Below are positions 38,001 to 51,427 of a stretch of 64,000 nt of DNA, one piece after another. The notes beneath the pieces are model-generated. The model had not been told where the DNA came from. It did not search any database and worked only from the letters and a program-made list of their open reading frames with translations. How positions within the stretch are numbered: position 1 is the stretch's first letter; the number at the start of each line of letters is the position of its first letter. A program made the translations under genes and the position numbers. This DNA is from Cymodocea nodosa (taxonomy: Eukaryota > Streptophyta > Magnoliopsida > Alismatales > Cymodoceaceae). The stretch covers positions 4,898,001 through 4,962,000 of the forward strand of contig JAZBRI010000004.1 in assembly GCA_036874045.1 (NCBI GenBank). Direction: 5' to 3'.

Positions 38001-41000
38001 TTATTTTTAATTACAATGCAACTCATACTCTATTCTTGGTAAAATCATTTTTAACTTATTCCTTATAATATTAGCATTCATTCATTAAAGCCTAAGTATT
38101 TCTGTAACATTAACTTTTTCTACTTGAGTGTATATGTATGTGTGTATATATATATTCAACAATGATAGATACATCTAGATCAAAATAGACTTAAATTTAT
38201 ATATTCAATGCCTAGGGCCTACCTCTATTGATCTTCTTCTACTTATAATTTGATGTAGACACTTTTATAAAATCTTATAAATAATGAAAAGAATTATCAA
38301 AAAGTAAGTCAATAACAAAATAAATGCCTAATGAAGTCAATAGTAATAAGCATCAGTTTTTAAAAGTACTTAAGATGAGAAAAATATATAAAGAATATAA
38401 TTGGTATATATGCCAATAGTATAAAACTTTAAATATACGATGATTTTAATGACTAATGACCAAGCATTTTTCTTTCAAATTTCACCATTTTGTGTAGAAA
38501 AGGAGAGGAAAATTTTAAAACTGGGATGTAAACCAAAGTAATCTGTTTTCTAGTGGAAATAAGTACAAACACTCTGTTTTTATGTACTCTTTCTGATCAA
38601 ATGGAAAAATATTTTCCTTTTCACTGATTTCTATTCTTTTCCAAGTACATAAATTTCCCTTAACGTTAATTGAATGATGACTTGTGTCTTTTATGTAGAA
38701 TGTACTTGCCTTTTCTTCTGGTGCCTTATTATGTGTTTTTCTTAATCTGTAGTGCTGATTGAATTGATTATGATGACCATGATATGCAAATCTCTGCATA
38801 ATTTCTGAGACAATTGCATGCTTCCATTCAACTATTCATGCCACAAAATATATTCAACCAAACTTGATGCAATAACTAAAATGATATGTTTATCTTTCTT
38901 CTAGGCAATATTTCAATGGTATCCACAGCCTGAGAAAGAGTATCAATCATTTTCTCTTATATACAGTGACAGGTCACTAGATTTGGTAAACTAAACTCTC
39001 AAAAGTGAAATGACATTCTTTATGTTAAATTATGGCTAAGGGCAATAACTAAATTGAAAATTACAAACAGATATGCAAGGATAAGGATGAAGCTGAAGTT
39101 TGGTATGTTGGTTTGAAGGCTTTGATTTCCCATGATGACAACAGGAAATGGAGGGTGGAACCAAGAAGTGACAGAGCTTCATCTGATACATATAGTCCAC
39201 CTACAAATTCTCAGAAGCCATCACCATTGAGTTCATCATTTGGCAATTCTGAACCTTTTCGGAAGGTGGATCATATTGCTGTATTCCAATTTCAGTTGTT
39301 GATTCTAAGTTATGAGTTTCATGTCTTTTATTTCATCAGGACCTAGGTGTTACACAACGAAATTCAGATACTTCTGCATGGAGTGGATTGGGCAGAGTTT
39401 TTTCTGATTTGATATTATATACATCACCTTCCAGAGGGTCTTTTGTATCTGATTCAATAAGCCATCGCTTGGACTCAATCTCTCCTGGAGGTTGGGCAGG
39501 CAATCGAAATGGATGCGGTTCTGCAGTTGAAAATTTTCGAGTCAGCTTAGCTAGTGCAGTAAGTTTTAGTCATGGATCTGGTCCTGAAGACTTTGATGCC
39601 CTGGATGATGTTTTTTTATGGGGAGAGGGGATAGGTGACAGGCTTCTCAATGGTGGCATAAATAGAGTTGGAAGTTCATCCATGACTAAAGTTGATACTC
39701 TTCTTCCAAAGGCCCTTGAACCTGCAGTAGTTCTTGATGTTCATAGTCTATCCTGTAGAAGTAGACATGCCATCCTAGTTACAAAACAAGGTGAGGCTTT
39801 TAGCTGGGGTGAGGAGTCATGGGGCAGGCTAGGGCATGGAGTAGATACTGATGTTCCTCAACCAAAGCTTATTGATGCTCTTGGTGGACTAAATATTGAA
39901 CTTGTGGATTGTGATGGTACCCACAATTTTGGTCTTCTTGGGCATGGCAGTGATGTTAGTCACTGGATACCTAAGAAGGTAAATGGTCAGTTGGAACGTC
40001 TGCATGTATCATCAGTATCATGTGGCCTGTGGCATGCAGCTGTTGTAACATCTTCAAGAAGGATGTTCACTTTTGGTGATGGTACCTTTGGTGCTTTAGG
40101 CCATGGAGATCGCAAAAGCACAAACATGCCAAGAGAAGTGGAAGCCATAAAAGGCCTATGTACTATGCAAGCTGCTTGTGGTGCTTGGCACACTGCTGCA
40201 ATTGTTGAAGTACCAAGTGCATCTTCTGATTCCAGTGTTTCTTCATCTGGAAAGGTGTTTACTTGGGGAGATGGGGACAAAGGTTGACTTGGACATGGTG
40301 ACAGAAATCCACAACTTCTCCCAGCATGTGTACCTTGTTTGGATGAGCCTAGTTTTTGCAAAGTAGCTTGTGGCCATGATATTACTGTTGTCCTTTCTAA
40401 TTCTGGATGTGTTTATACAATGGGGAGTAATGTGTTTGGACAGCTTGGCAAACCTGAAGCTGATGGAAAACATCCCATACACGTTGAAGGAAAACTCTCC
40501 AATAGTTTCATAGAAGAAATGGCACGTGGTTCTTACCATGTTGCAGTTTTGGCATCCAAAACAGAAGTTTACACTTGGGGAAAGGGAGCAAATGGTCGCT
40601 TAAGTCATGGAGATACTGATGACCGCCTCTCTCCAATACTTGTTGAAGCTTTAAAGGACAAACAAGTTAAGTGCATTGTATGTGGTTCAAATTTTTCTGC
40701 TGCTATTTGTCTTCATAAATGGGTGTCTAGTGCAGACCAAAACACATGCTTTGGGTGCCATCTACTATTTGGTTTTAGAAGAAAACAACATAATTGTTAT
40801 AACTGTGGCCTAGTTTTTTGCAAGGCATGCAGCAGTCAAAAATCTCTGAAGGCTTGTTTAGCACCCAATATTAACAAGCCATACAGAGTATGTGATGAAT
40901 GCCTTGCCAAGCTTAAAAAGGTCATGGAATCTGGAACAGCTTCACAGTTCACAAGACATCAAAATGGGAATCGGAACCACACTTCCATTGACATATCAGA

Positions 41001-43274
41001 ATGGGGAATGTTGATCCTGGATGGTTGTCTCGGTTTTCTTCAGTTTCAGTTGACTCCTTCATGACAAATGAAAATAAGCCTTCCAAACAGAATGAGAAAG
41101 GAGAAACAAATAATCAGTTTTCTCCTCTTTCTAATACAAGTACTTTGTGGGGTAATCTTTACTCATCTAAGTCTTTGAATTGTATATCTGGTCCTTCAAG
41201 GCAAATTTTTTCTACATCCATCCCAAGTTCAAGAATGGCTTCTCAAGCAACTTCTGTTACAAGAGGGGCAAGTCCTTGCATAATGATTTTATGTAATGGC
41301 AGTGATATCACAAGCCTGAACGAACTTTGTGATGACAAAAGCAAGACTGATGACAATTCTGGTCTAGAAATTGCCAGATTAAGATTGAAGGTAATTTTTT
41401 TTGAAAATAAGATTGAAGGTAATTTAGTTAACTTGAAGTTACTGTGATTATGAACATGGTTTTGTTTTCATCCATATCACTATTTTTTCCATTTTTATAT
41501 ATATTCTTTTTTTACATATTCTTTTAATCTCTTGTGAGTGTTTTTCAAAAAATAGATACATTATTTCCAATTTTCCTCCCATAATTATATCTTGATCACA
41601 AAATCACAATATAGCATAAGTGCCCTTTTACACATCTTATTCTCTTGTGCAGAATGAAATATGCTGCCTCTAACAAGACATAATCAAATTTCGTAATCAA
41701 CCACTGGCATTAGTGGAAGTCTTGGTGAAGATTTTCCCTTCTCCATTATGGTTTTAGTCTGATTCATGACCAAATATGACCTAAAGACCCTGCTATCCAA
41801 TTGAACGTCACAATTAACCATGGTTAAATGGAAGCATTAACAAAGATTCTTTCTTTCTCATTATTATATTCTGTTGAATCTTTCATCTGAATTATAGTTT
41901 GAATTAGATTTTTTTTTTCCAATTTTTGTTGTAAGGTTAGGGATTCCCTCTAAATAGCATGTCAATGCTGATAAAAATAGTTTGATTCTTTCATATTTAA
42001 TTTTTGTACTTTTTTTTCTCACAAGAGCTCCTTATCTATCAAGTTGGATGTTTGTTTATAACTCATATTGTTACATGTACATGGTTACATGTGTCTCACA
42101 TCACGAAACTTAAGAATTAGACAATAAGTTTGATATTTTTTTCCTTCGTGCTCAAGTTCCAATGAAAAGTAGAACTTGGCTAATGTCTGGCAAAACAACT
42201 TCATCTTATTGATGGAATATATCCTATTTTATCATCATTTGGTCTGTTTGGAGGTAGTGATTATTATCTTGTCATGGGCATAGAATTAAACATCAACACA
42301 TATCAGTAAAATTTTGTTGATATGTGTCAATTTTTTGAATTGTTGAAATGGCATCAAAGTGGATGTTGACATGGTAATTTGTTAATAAAAAATGATTTTC
42401 ATACTATATTTGACACGTTTTTTTCAACTTACCAAAGTCCAATGCAAAATCAAAGTTAAATTACTTGATTATAAGGAAGCATTGTTGCTTTTTTGTTGAT
42501 ATTCTTAGATATGTTTTTTCATTTCTATTTTTTGATCGGTTTCTCTTCTGGATCCTGTTTTTCTTTGGCTTGTTTTGTATTTTTTGCTGGCCTACAGCTT
42601 GTGTATGCATCTTTCTTTTAAATTTAATATATCTCTTTATGCTGCTCAAAAATAATTCCTGAACTCTTCATTACGTTTTTGCAGGTGGGAGACCTTACAA
42701 GGAAGTCTCATTGTCTTGAAGTTGAGTTGGAAAGAACTGCAAGGAAATTAAGAGAGGCTACAGAAAAAGCAGGTGAAGAAACAGTAAAATGTATGGCTGC
42801 AAAAGAAGAGATCAAGTCTCTTACTGCACAGGCATAATTCCTTCCACAATTTCTTCTTTCTATACTGTTCTTTATTGCTCTCCATATGTTGTAATTTTGA
42901 GCACCATTATGTATAAGTCAAGCATTTTGTGAAATTCATTGGCACTTTTATGGTTTAGGAGCTTCAGATGTCACTGGTGGTACTTCCAAAACTGAGTAGA
43001 ATGCTTTATGGTATATGTCAAAACTATTTGATTCTCTATTAAATCTTTTTTGAACGTTGATTCTTTGGTAAATTTAAGAAAATAACAATAACTTTGTTAC
43101 AAAATACGTGAAAAGACTTAACATCATTTCCCAGGGAAAAAAGAAGTGGATGCACAAAACCTCAAGGATACAATAGCAAATGACATCCTTCAGCGCTGAG
43201 AAAAAGCCAAATAAAATCCTTAGACTGAATGAATTCATCAAAATATGGGAACCATCTTTTCAAGTTGTTGGCTA

Positions 43275-43360
43275 AGTCATAGTTATTAAAGAGCCAAGGC
43301 ACTTAGGTGGTAAGCTAGGGTGCCTTGGGCCCACCTGGGACAATGAATAGGCATCCATGT
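43275..43360. repeat. Dispersed repeat copy in PRAF intron 7
   Basis: A CATAGTTATTAAAGAGCC start, then GGCACTTAGGTGG and GTGCCTTGGGCCCACCTGGG, then AT-rich DNA. It has the same layout as 18585-18670 in the Cullin-3 intron. Confidence 0.4.
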
Positions 43361-43639
43361 AAATATTTAAAATTTTATTTTATATACCTATTAAATATAT
43401 TTATAAATATTTCTTAGTAATTATATATACTTTTAGCTCTATTATTTCCCAAATAACATTAAAATACATAAATAATATTAAAACAACATCAAAATACGAA
43501 GTGCAATAATATTATATGTATATTTTAGAAATGTGTATGACTATATATTTGAAATTTATATTCTTTCTTTTAACAAGCCATTTCTAAATTCATTTGCTTT
43601 TCACTTTTTAGGTTCTACCATTTAATTCTTGGATACTTA

Positions 43640-44410
43640 TGTATCTTAATATTTCTTTTCCTAATTTTGATATTAACATCTAATACTAATATTCTATATT
43701 GTGTAGTTAAGTTTCCTCTCGAAATAACTTTACAATCTTTACACATTTTTTAATCTATTTTTCTAATAAGTAAAAAATCTATTTGACTAGCATTTGAACA
43801 ACTTCTAAATATAATTAAGTGCTTCTTGCTTTTTCTAAAATAACTGTTAATTACTAAAAAGTTGCAAGCTATGCTAAAGTCTAAAATTGAACTTTCTTCT
43901 TCATTATTATTATCAAAACTAAATTCTTCATGGTTTTTTTCATATTTTATATTTTTCTCTCCTACATGACTATTTAGATTCTCTTCAATTAAAATTTTTT
44001 CACTAGTAGCTAAATCATGAACTGTCTAGATCTTACTAAAATTTTTGTTTAGTGGCTTTTTCTAAACTTATTTGTAAAGCATATATACTAATTATATTAA
44101 CTATCTAATTTCCTTTCACAAGCTTAATCATTATAATTCTATCTTCTATCCTTTTTACCTCAACAACTTCATCTTTTAAACTTTTATCAGTTATTATTCT
44201 AACTCTATTTCTACACTTATCTTTTTTTGCATACCACTATTTAAAGTCACTATCCTCAATTAACTTAGAATTTTCTCTCACCCATTTTGTTTTTTGCAAG
44301 TATAATATGTTTATTTTCTTTGTTATTATATCCACTAATTTCATACTCTTATTAGTCAAGGTTTGTACATTCTAAGTTGCTAGTTTACTTTTGGTGTTTT
44401 GTATCATTTT
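43640..44410 (-). mobile_element. RTE-type LINE endonuclease fragment, antisense in PRAF intron 7
   Basis: The reverse strand reads as the apurinic endonuclease domain of a plant RTE LINE: NVQTLTNKSMKLVDIIT, KTKWVREN, SLKDEVVEVKRIEDRIIMIK, then NSHVGE and, near 43770-43700, SQIDFFLIRK and CKDCKVIS. Stop codons interrupt it (for example the Trp of the ATWNV motif is TAG). No reverse transcriptase is visible, so it is a dead fragment. Confidence 0.75.
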
Positions 44411-45699
44411 TAAATTTTTAAGTGAATCTCATAAATTTAATTGACATACTATGAAATGCAGCCACCCTAATCTGGTTGCTGTATCCCATATCCATCAATC
44501 CCATTATTTATTAAAATTTCAATTTTTGAAATCATGGATTCGAATACTAGGATATAGTTTCTTGACTTGCGATAAGCTTGCGCATAGTTGGACCCTTAGA
44601 GACCTTTCATTTATAGAAGCCTTGTATGCTGGGTTGTAATTTTTTTTTATGATTTTCACAATAATTTCTATGTTGAAGATACCAATGAATAGTGTATTAT
44701 TAGAAAATTTTATATCGTCCTATGACATCCCACAAGCTCAAAAATTCAAAATCAAAACAAGATGAAAATATCATTATATCACTAATATTTTTCCGGTTGA
44801 CATAATATCGCTTACATTTTATCTGAATTTATGTTTAGAAACTCATCAGTTTTGCTGACAGTTGGAGGATGCATCTCAAAGAGCAGAAGTCTCCAAAACT
44901 AATGGCTATGCAGTGTCCAATGATTCCAGAACGTCAAATGTTTGTGGTCCTTCAAATAAAAATATGAACTCTATTAGTGATCCGCAAACACTAGAATCAC
45001 ATTGGCACCATTCTAGTACTTGTAATGGGAATTTTGCACCAATCAAGGAAGCAGATTGGGTTGAACAGGTTGAACGTGGTGTTTATATTACAGTCTCCTC
45101 CTTTCCAAGTGGTGAAAGGTATTTTAAACGAGTGCGCTTCAGGTAAGAGAAACTTGTAATTTAGTTAGTTTGTTATTTTAATCTAGTATTACTTACTGGG
45201 TCAATGCAGAAAATAAAATTTATAGTTGAACATGGTTCTCTTTATCACCTATGAATTCATAAAAGGATCCCTTCCTGACAGCATTTCTATTCTCTTGTTT
45301 TTTTCTCTTACAATTTCCAACAATTTTATTGTAAAGATTTAGTTTTATTTTCTTGTCTAAACATGTGCCTGAGTACAAGAATTTGCAAATGCAATTCATT
45401 TGGGGAAAGTTATCTACAATTCTATATCGGTATCATAAGTCAATGCCTGGAAAAAGAACCTTACATAACGTGATGGGTGATGTTTTTATCACCCATATAA
45501 TTTATATCTACCTGGTTCCCATGGGTAGATTACAGCATTTAATTACTTACTTTTCGGAGGTAACATTTTTTTACAAATATCTACTTTTTTTGTCAGCCGA
45601 AAAACATTTAGTGAGCAGCAAGCAGACAAGTGGTGGGTGGAGAACAGATTAAGGATACACGAGAAATACAATGTTCTGGCATCAGAAAATATTCAATGA

Positions 45700-47857
45700 T
45701 GAGCACTAAGAAGGGAGGACTAATTTTGTGCCGACAGCTTAATGTATAAGTCTCCACTGGTAACTGTAAATTTTTCCTTTCTCTCCAGTGGATTTAACTC
45801 TGGTATATCGACATATGTTTTTTTCAACAGGAGGCAACAGGATGATGATAAAAGGATCTGAGATTGTTTTTTATGTCATACTGCTAGAAAGAGCATGTGC
45901 AGATTTTCTTTAATTTTCTTTTTTGATTGTTTTGAAAAGCTCATTAAGTTGTTTGTATGTTTTTGGTGTATTTTTCGAGCATCTTTATTTTTAGCCAAGG
46001 GCTCCTATATGTTATTTTCTTTGCTGCAAATTGTATTCCCCCTATTTGTGCTAGATTTAGTTCTACTGCGGACACTAGAAAAGTAGGCGGTCTTTATTGC
46101 GTCATTCAGTATGGCGAACTATTCTGCGGTGAATTGTGACTCGAAACTTCTCGCCAGAGACAAAGCTGGTGTGGTTTGAGATTTTGACGCCTAAATAGCT
46201 TTATATTTACCACTCTCAAAAATACTGGTGTAGTACAAGCTTAAATTTTCACATTAAAAATCATTTTAATGAAAAAATCATTGATGAAAAATCCACACAC
46301 TGTTAGTCTTGACATAGATAATAATAAATATTTTGAAACTGAGTTATATCATGTAGAGAGGAATTGTTTGCCTCAAACATAGTTTATTTCTAAGACAGAA
46401 ACTACTCAAATTTGAATTGACTGTGATTTTGATTAAAGATGGTCTTTGGATTTCATTTTAAAGGAAATGATGAAAATAATTTGTTTTTCTGAAATTTGGA
46501 TTTTTTTTACTTAGCTAAGGTTTTATTTTGTTTGATCTTATGTGCTTTATTTAAAAAGATTGGTGCATGATGCAAGGGGTGAAGTTGTGCTGTTAGCCAC
46601 AATACTTTGTCCATAATGGTAATATTACGATCTGGGTTAGAATCCATGTCTTTTTCCATCAAAGTAAAAGATCAATTATAACAATGAATTTGTTGTAATT
46701 TAAAAAAAAATGCATCTCTTTTATTAAGTGACGAAGAGAATAATCGTTTAATGATATAAACAACAGCAGTAAGACATTAATTTAATCCCTCCAACATTTT
46801 CTCATGCTGGATTATTTGAATTAAATAATTTTAAATCTTTTTTTCTATTTTGAAACAAGTAATTTGTTACTTTAATAGGTAAAATAAAAATATAAAGAAG
46901 TATTCAATCATTCTACTTCCATCTATAGAAAGTTGGGTAACATTTAAGTTAATCGCATTTCAAAAAACATCATCTGTCAAACAGTTTTAAAACAATCATC
47001 TCTTTGGCTCCTTTCTTTAAAACATCTCTATAAACATACGGGGAAAAATATTCTTGCTGGTGTCTAGGATTTCTGTAGGTATAGTTGTTTTAATTTTTTT
47101 CGAAAACCATGTCTAAATATATGGTTAATTAATCAATAGGACAATTATTGTGTATAGTTTCTTACAAAGTTTAACTGAAGAAAAATTTTATATTGGTAGA
47201 AATTCAATAACAAAGTTTGAAGTTTTTTCTACTCATGTATTTATTGATAAAAAAGAAGGACAATATTGGATGTAGCTCCTACTGGAAATCTCATCCCTGT
47301 ATTGTAAAACTAGAGGCATTTTCTTTGGCTGGGTACTTTACATTAATTACTTGAGTGCTAAGTGGGGCTCTCTTGGGTCCATCTAGATTTAGTTACAAGT
47401 GTGTCCGTGTTTAAGCCTATTATAATAAATTCTTCGGCTGGGTCATTTAGGATTTGAGCCTCATGTAGAATGGTGTCTTTAGGTTCTTTTACACGAATTT
47501 ACATTCGCTAGTTAAAATTAATTAAATTAATCTTTAATTGATTTGGTTTGACAAGTCAATCAATCATTTTCTTAAGTTAGTTGTTAGTGTAGCATTATAG
47601 TAGAAGAGGAGCTTTTTTGAAAATTGTAAGAGGCTTTTTAACTCTAGAATTTGAATCCTGATGAAAAATATGAAATCAACCAACTCAATTAGTTACAGTA
47701 ACGAATTCTCAGGATGGTTACCAAGAGCTCGTATATCAACGCCCATCTTCCACAGTTTCACACAAATTTTCGATTAGTTTTCTTGTTGAGGTATAAATGA
47801 ATTATAAAGTAACCAGCAAAAAAGACGTGGTTATGAAGAATTTGTCAATGATCTTCA
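45700..47857. other. Intergenic spacer between PRAF and MAG2 3' ends
   Basis: The two genes converge here. AT-rich sequence with no recognisable gene; 3' UTRs of both genes are expected at its ends. Confidence 0.5.
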
Positions 47858-50800
47858 TCAACCATGGAACACTCTATTCTTCGCAATTTTTTCTGCTTCC
47901 ATCAGAGTCAATTGCCGGAAGCCTTTCTCTCTTAACCACTTCTTTTTTCCCACCATCAAAGCCTCCCTTAGCTCCCTCTCTTCCATTTTCAACAACCTCA
48001 AGCCTTCACTCATCTTTGGGAAAAATCCCTCTGGCCTTAAACACCATGTCTTGAATACTCCCAATAAAATTTCCAAGTCACTTCCATATCTCTTCACGCC
48101 ACCGTTATGAAACTTTGAGTTGCTACCAAAAATACCGACGAAAAGCAGTTGATCTATTCCACCAGCCAAGCTCCTCCATAGGCCAACAAAGTCTATTTCA
48201 TTCAAATACTCTTGCATCTTTGAGATCTTGCTTTGGAGAATGTCCAATGCGTCGATGAAGGATTTTGATACATTACCACCATCTTCCTTTTCATGCCATT
48301 GTTTCTTGTTTTTCAGATACTCACGACAATGTGTATCGAATCCCCTTAAAATGACAGCCGAGAGCTTCTCCAGCCATCCCTTCCGAATCTCCTTCAACTT
48401 GCAAATCTCCTCTTCAAAAATATTACTTTCATCATTATCTTCCAAACTAGGTGACATCTCAAGAAAGAACACGTCCTCACACCATTCCATCAACACTGAC
48501 TCACTGGACTGAGCTGCATTGATGGAATTGCATACCTTAAATAAGGCATCATTATCTGCCAACGCGGTAAGACCCTCTGCTTCCTGGCATCTGCGGAGCA
48601 AGGCATCAATGCAATCTTGCAAAAGAGGAACTCCTGCTTGCTTAAGAAACTTTCTTCTCAAAGTAATACTTGGAAGTGGTCGAGAGCGATCAACTAAACC
48701 AGATAAAGTCCGGAGTACGATACTTGAAATGGCAGGGGCTTTATAATCACCGGTACCAGAAATAGTTGAAATTCCTTCTATTTTCATAGTCCAGCATTTT
48801 TCATTTTCTAAATCTGGCTTTATCTTATCAAGTGCATCTCTTAGCTCCATCGTGGCCCATATGTCAAGCCAGTCCTGGCGATCACAGAAGACAGATAAAG
48901 ATGATACTCTCTGCACGTTGTCATCTTCTTTTGCAGAGATGAGTAATCCTGTATTTGTTATAAGAGATTGGATACGTTTATCAAAACCAATCATTGTGTC
49001 AATAAGACTTAACCATGAAATCCTGGCTTGAAAGGGCACAGAGGTAGAGCTTTCTTCTTCTAGCTGTGAAATATATGCTGGAAAAACATCTTTAGCCAGA
49101 TAAGTGCATACCGTAGTCACAATTGCTGCAATCCACTCTTCTCTGCAACTGTAACCCACAAGCCTAGCCTTATCAATCAATGGTTGCAATATCTCATCCA
49201 TGGAATCCACAAAATCTCTAGTTATTTTGTAGACAAGTCCAAAAATGAACTCTGGTTTTTCTATCCACTTTGAGAAATGACGCTGGGATGCAAAAGCAAT
49301 TGGATTCACCAGTTCCTCAATTGCCCACAGTGGTTGGCGAAGAGCAATTTCTAGATTGTATCCCTCAAGTTGCCTAGATTTTCTTTTTCTTTGAAACTCT
49401 TGCAGATTGCATAATGTCAAGAAACTTTCACAGTACTTGTCTTTCAATTCTCCTTTCATTGTGATAAGAGGATTTACATGTTTTATTTCTTTGCCCATCT
49501 CTGAGTTGAAACTTGAGAGAGGTGGTGGCCATCCAAGGGAGGAAAGGAGAGAACGGTGATCTGCAATTGCCTGAGGTCTCAGAATGGCCAGGGCTCTGTC
49601 CACTCTGTTATCAACAGCTAAGGTAAGATGAGTCCATCGAGGCCGAGATTTTGCAGTGGATGCTAGGATGTCTTCTGTCTTCGTGAGGGAGCTGATGGCC
49701 ATTTGCCGGATCTCCTATCATAGTGAATGTTTTATCAGAAGGCACAAGATTGCGTCAATTATTTCCTTATTTATAGAATCTTACCTCTAAACCGCCAGCA
49801 GTAGAAGGCCTCATTTTTCCAGCCATGACAGAAGAAACCGCATCTTCAACATCACCAATGAGACTATCAAGTTTAAGTGCAGTCTCTGTAGATAATCAGA
49901 GTAAATTATCAATGACGTAACTGAGATTCATGAGAAGTGAGGAAGACAAGAATCATACTAATAGATTCATGAATCAAGCATAACTTAAGTGGCATGGACA
50001 TTTTCCAGATTGCATTTTTTACCGGAAATCTGAAGATAGAATAATATTATTGATAAACAATAGTTGAAGATAAATAGGCAAGTAAAGAACTTCAAGATGC
50101 TTAACATCCATGAACTCCTCAAAACGTCCACCCGTAAAAAGAGGTAAGGTTATCTTCTATACGAAGAAGAAATAATAAATAAATAAAAATCACATCCATC
50201 GCATGAGGGTAAAAAAAGGAGCTTGGCAATCCTAGGCTCAAACCTTCTCTTTTACATTATTTTGACTTCAACCACAAAATTTCTTTATGTTTCTCAAACG
50301 TGATGAGGCTGCCTTCTATACGAGAAGCAAATAAGGCAGAAAACGAAGAGATAACCATCATCTAACGGAAAAATATGTTCGCTGCCCAATTCTCATCATA
50401 ACATTTAGAAATATGATCATCAATTCGATATCAACACCTCTCAAGTCTAATCTCACGTTAAGCTTTAAACCCATATACATCTTCATCTTCCCTAAACAAG
50501 CAAACATCTGTCCAACATGTTTGACTATGGTGTTCAATTATGATAACACTAATCCAACAAGTCTCCTTCTAAATGACGTTCATCATATAGCTTCTAGAAG
50601 TATGGACCCCAAAGGACTAAATTTTCTATCAAATGCAAAAAGTTATTCCTTCCAACGGAGACACCTCTGAACTCCAAACAATTCTGGATTTCAGTAAACC
50701 CAGGGAAGCCAATTCTTGAACTACCAAATCTCCATCAGCCTAAGGCACCAGAATACAACCACAAGATGCAGATGATAGAGACAAAAAACGAACATCTAGA

Positions 50801-51427
50801 AAACAAAGGAAATTCAAAATATCCACGAGACCAATAAACCCAATCAAAAGAACAAAAACCAGTGTCAAAATGCAGATTCAACGGTTTAAAATTATACATT
50901 CAACGAAGTCTGGACTCACCAACCTGCGTAAACTCGCACGGTCTCCACCCTTGCCACCTCCTTGGCCAGCGCTGGGAGCTCCTCTGCTAGACTCTGCTCT
51001 CTCCTCCCACCACCTCCCTCCTCTACTTCTCCAAACAGACAACCAGCAGAAAAGAGAGAGAGAAAAAGGAAAAACATTACAATTCAGAAGAGCAAAATCA
51101 TCTTTTGGATCTAATTCCAATCATTAACATACCTAGAGGCGATCCGGAGACGCGACCCTTGAGCTCAACGACCTCCGCTTTGACTCCGCCGAGAATCCCA
51201 CCGATCATATGAGAATGGGCAGCGTACGACGCAATTTGCTCCGAGAACCTCCGGCTGAGATCCCCCAGGGCAACCTTCAGATACTCGCATCTCCGCCTCA
51301 AGTCCAACTCGAGCTCACCGGACCTTGACAGATCCTCCTCGTTCTTCAATTTCTCCCCGAGGAACTGCAGGACACAAGGGGATACCTGAGACGCGCAGGG
51401 AAGCCGCGGCACCTCCCCCTTCATCAT
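47858..51427 (-). CDS. MAG2: MAG2/RINT1-like ER-Golgi tethering protein
   Basis: Four exons on the minus strand: 51427-51133, 51028-50924, 49885-49785, 49711-47858. All junctions are in phase (phases 1, 1, 0), giving 784 residues; Arabidopsis MAG2 has about 795. Exon 1 (MMKGEVPRLP) and exon 2 hold an N-terminal coiled coil. ETALKLDSLIGDVEDAVSS is conserved. The RINT-1/TIP-1 domain fills about residue 170 to the end, with DHRSLLSSLGWPPPLSS, WAIEELVNPIAFASQRHF, LSVFCDRQDWLDIWA and FKTWCLRPEGFFPKMSEGL. The C-terminus ends AKNRVFHG. MAG2 works in a Dsl1/NRZ-like complex that receives Golgi-to-ER vesicles, including for storage-protein export. ATG 51427 is the first Met in frame. The 5' end faces CYP23 at close range. 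Confidence 0.95.

Larger units (their letters stand above)
36319..45699 (+). pseudogene. RCC1-PH-FYVE-BRX protein (PRAF type), interrupted
   Basis: Nine exons: 36319-36351, 36713-36799, 37084-37173, 38905-38985, 39071-39265, 39340-41390, 42685-42831, 44862-45142, 45597-45699. Domains in order: PH (AIIALKKGSHLLKYGRRGK-like start, to about residue 130); RCC1 repeats ([43 protein letters not shown]); FYVE zinc finger ([21 protein letters not shown]); a coiled coil; and a BRX domain (KEADWVEQVERGVYITV, DKWWVENRLRIHEKY). The family binds phosphoinositides and acts in membrane-linked signalling. Lesions: an in-frame TGA at 40285-40287 where RCC1 repeats have Arg; a 1-nt loss near 41000; about 20 RCC1 residues missing near 39907; and a GC donor after exon 7. 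Read literally, the protein stops after 477 of about 1,020 residues. It is a recent pseudogene or carries assembly errors. Confidence 0.85.

Noticed and set aside
42959..43010. Possible extra exon of the PRAF gene (GAGCTTCAGATG...)
   Set aside because: It would leave phase 1 while the next exon needs phase 0. Joining 42831 directly to 44862 keeps phase and matches the family.
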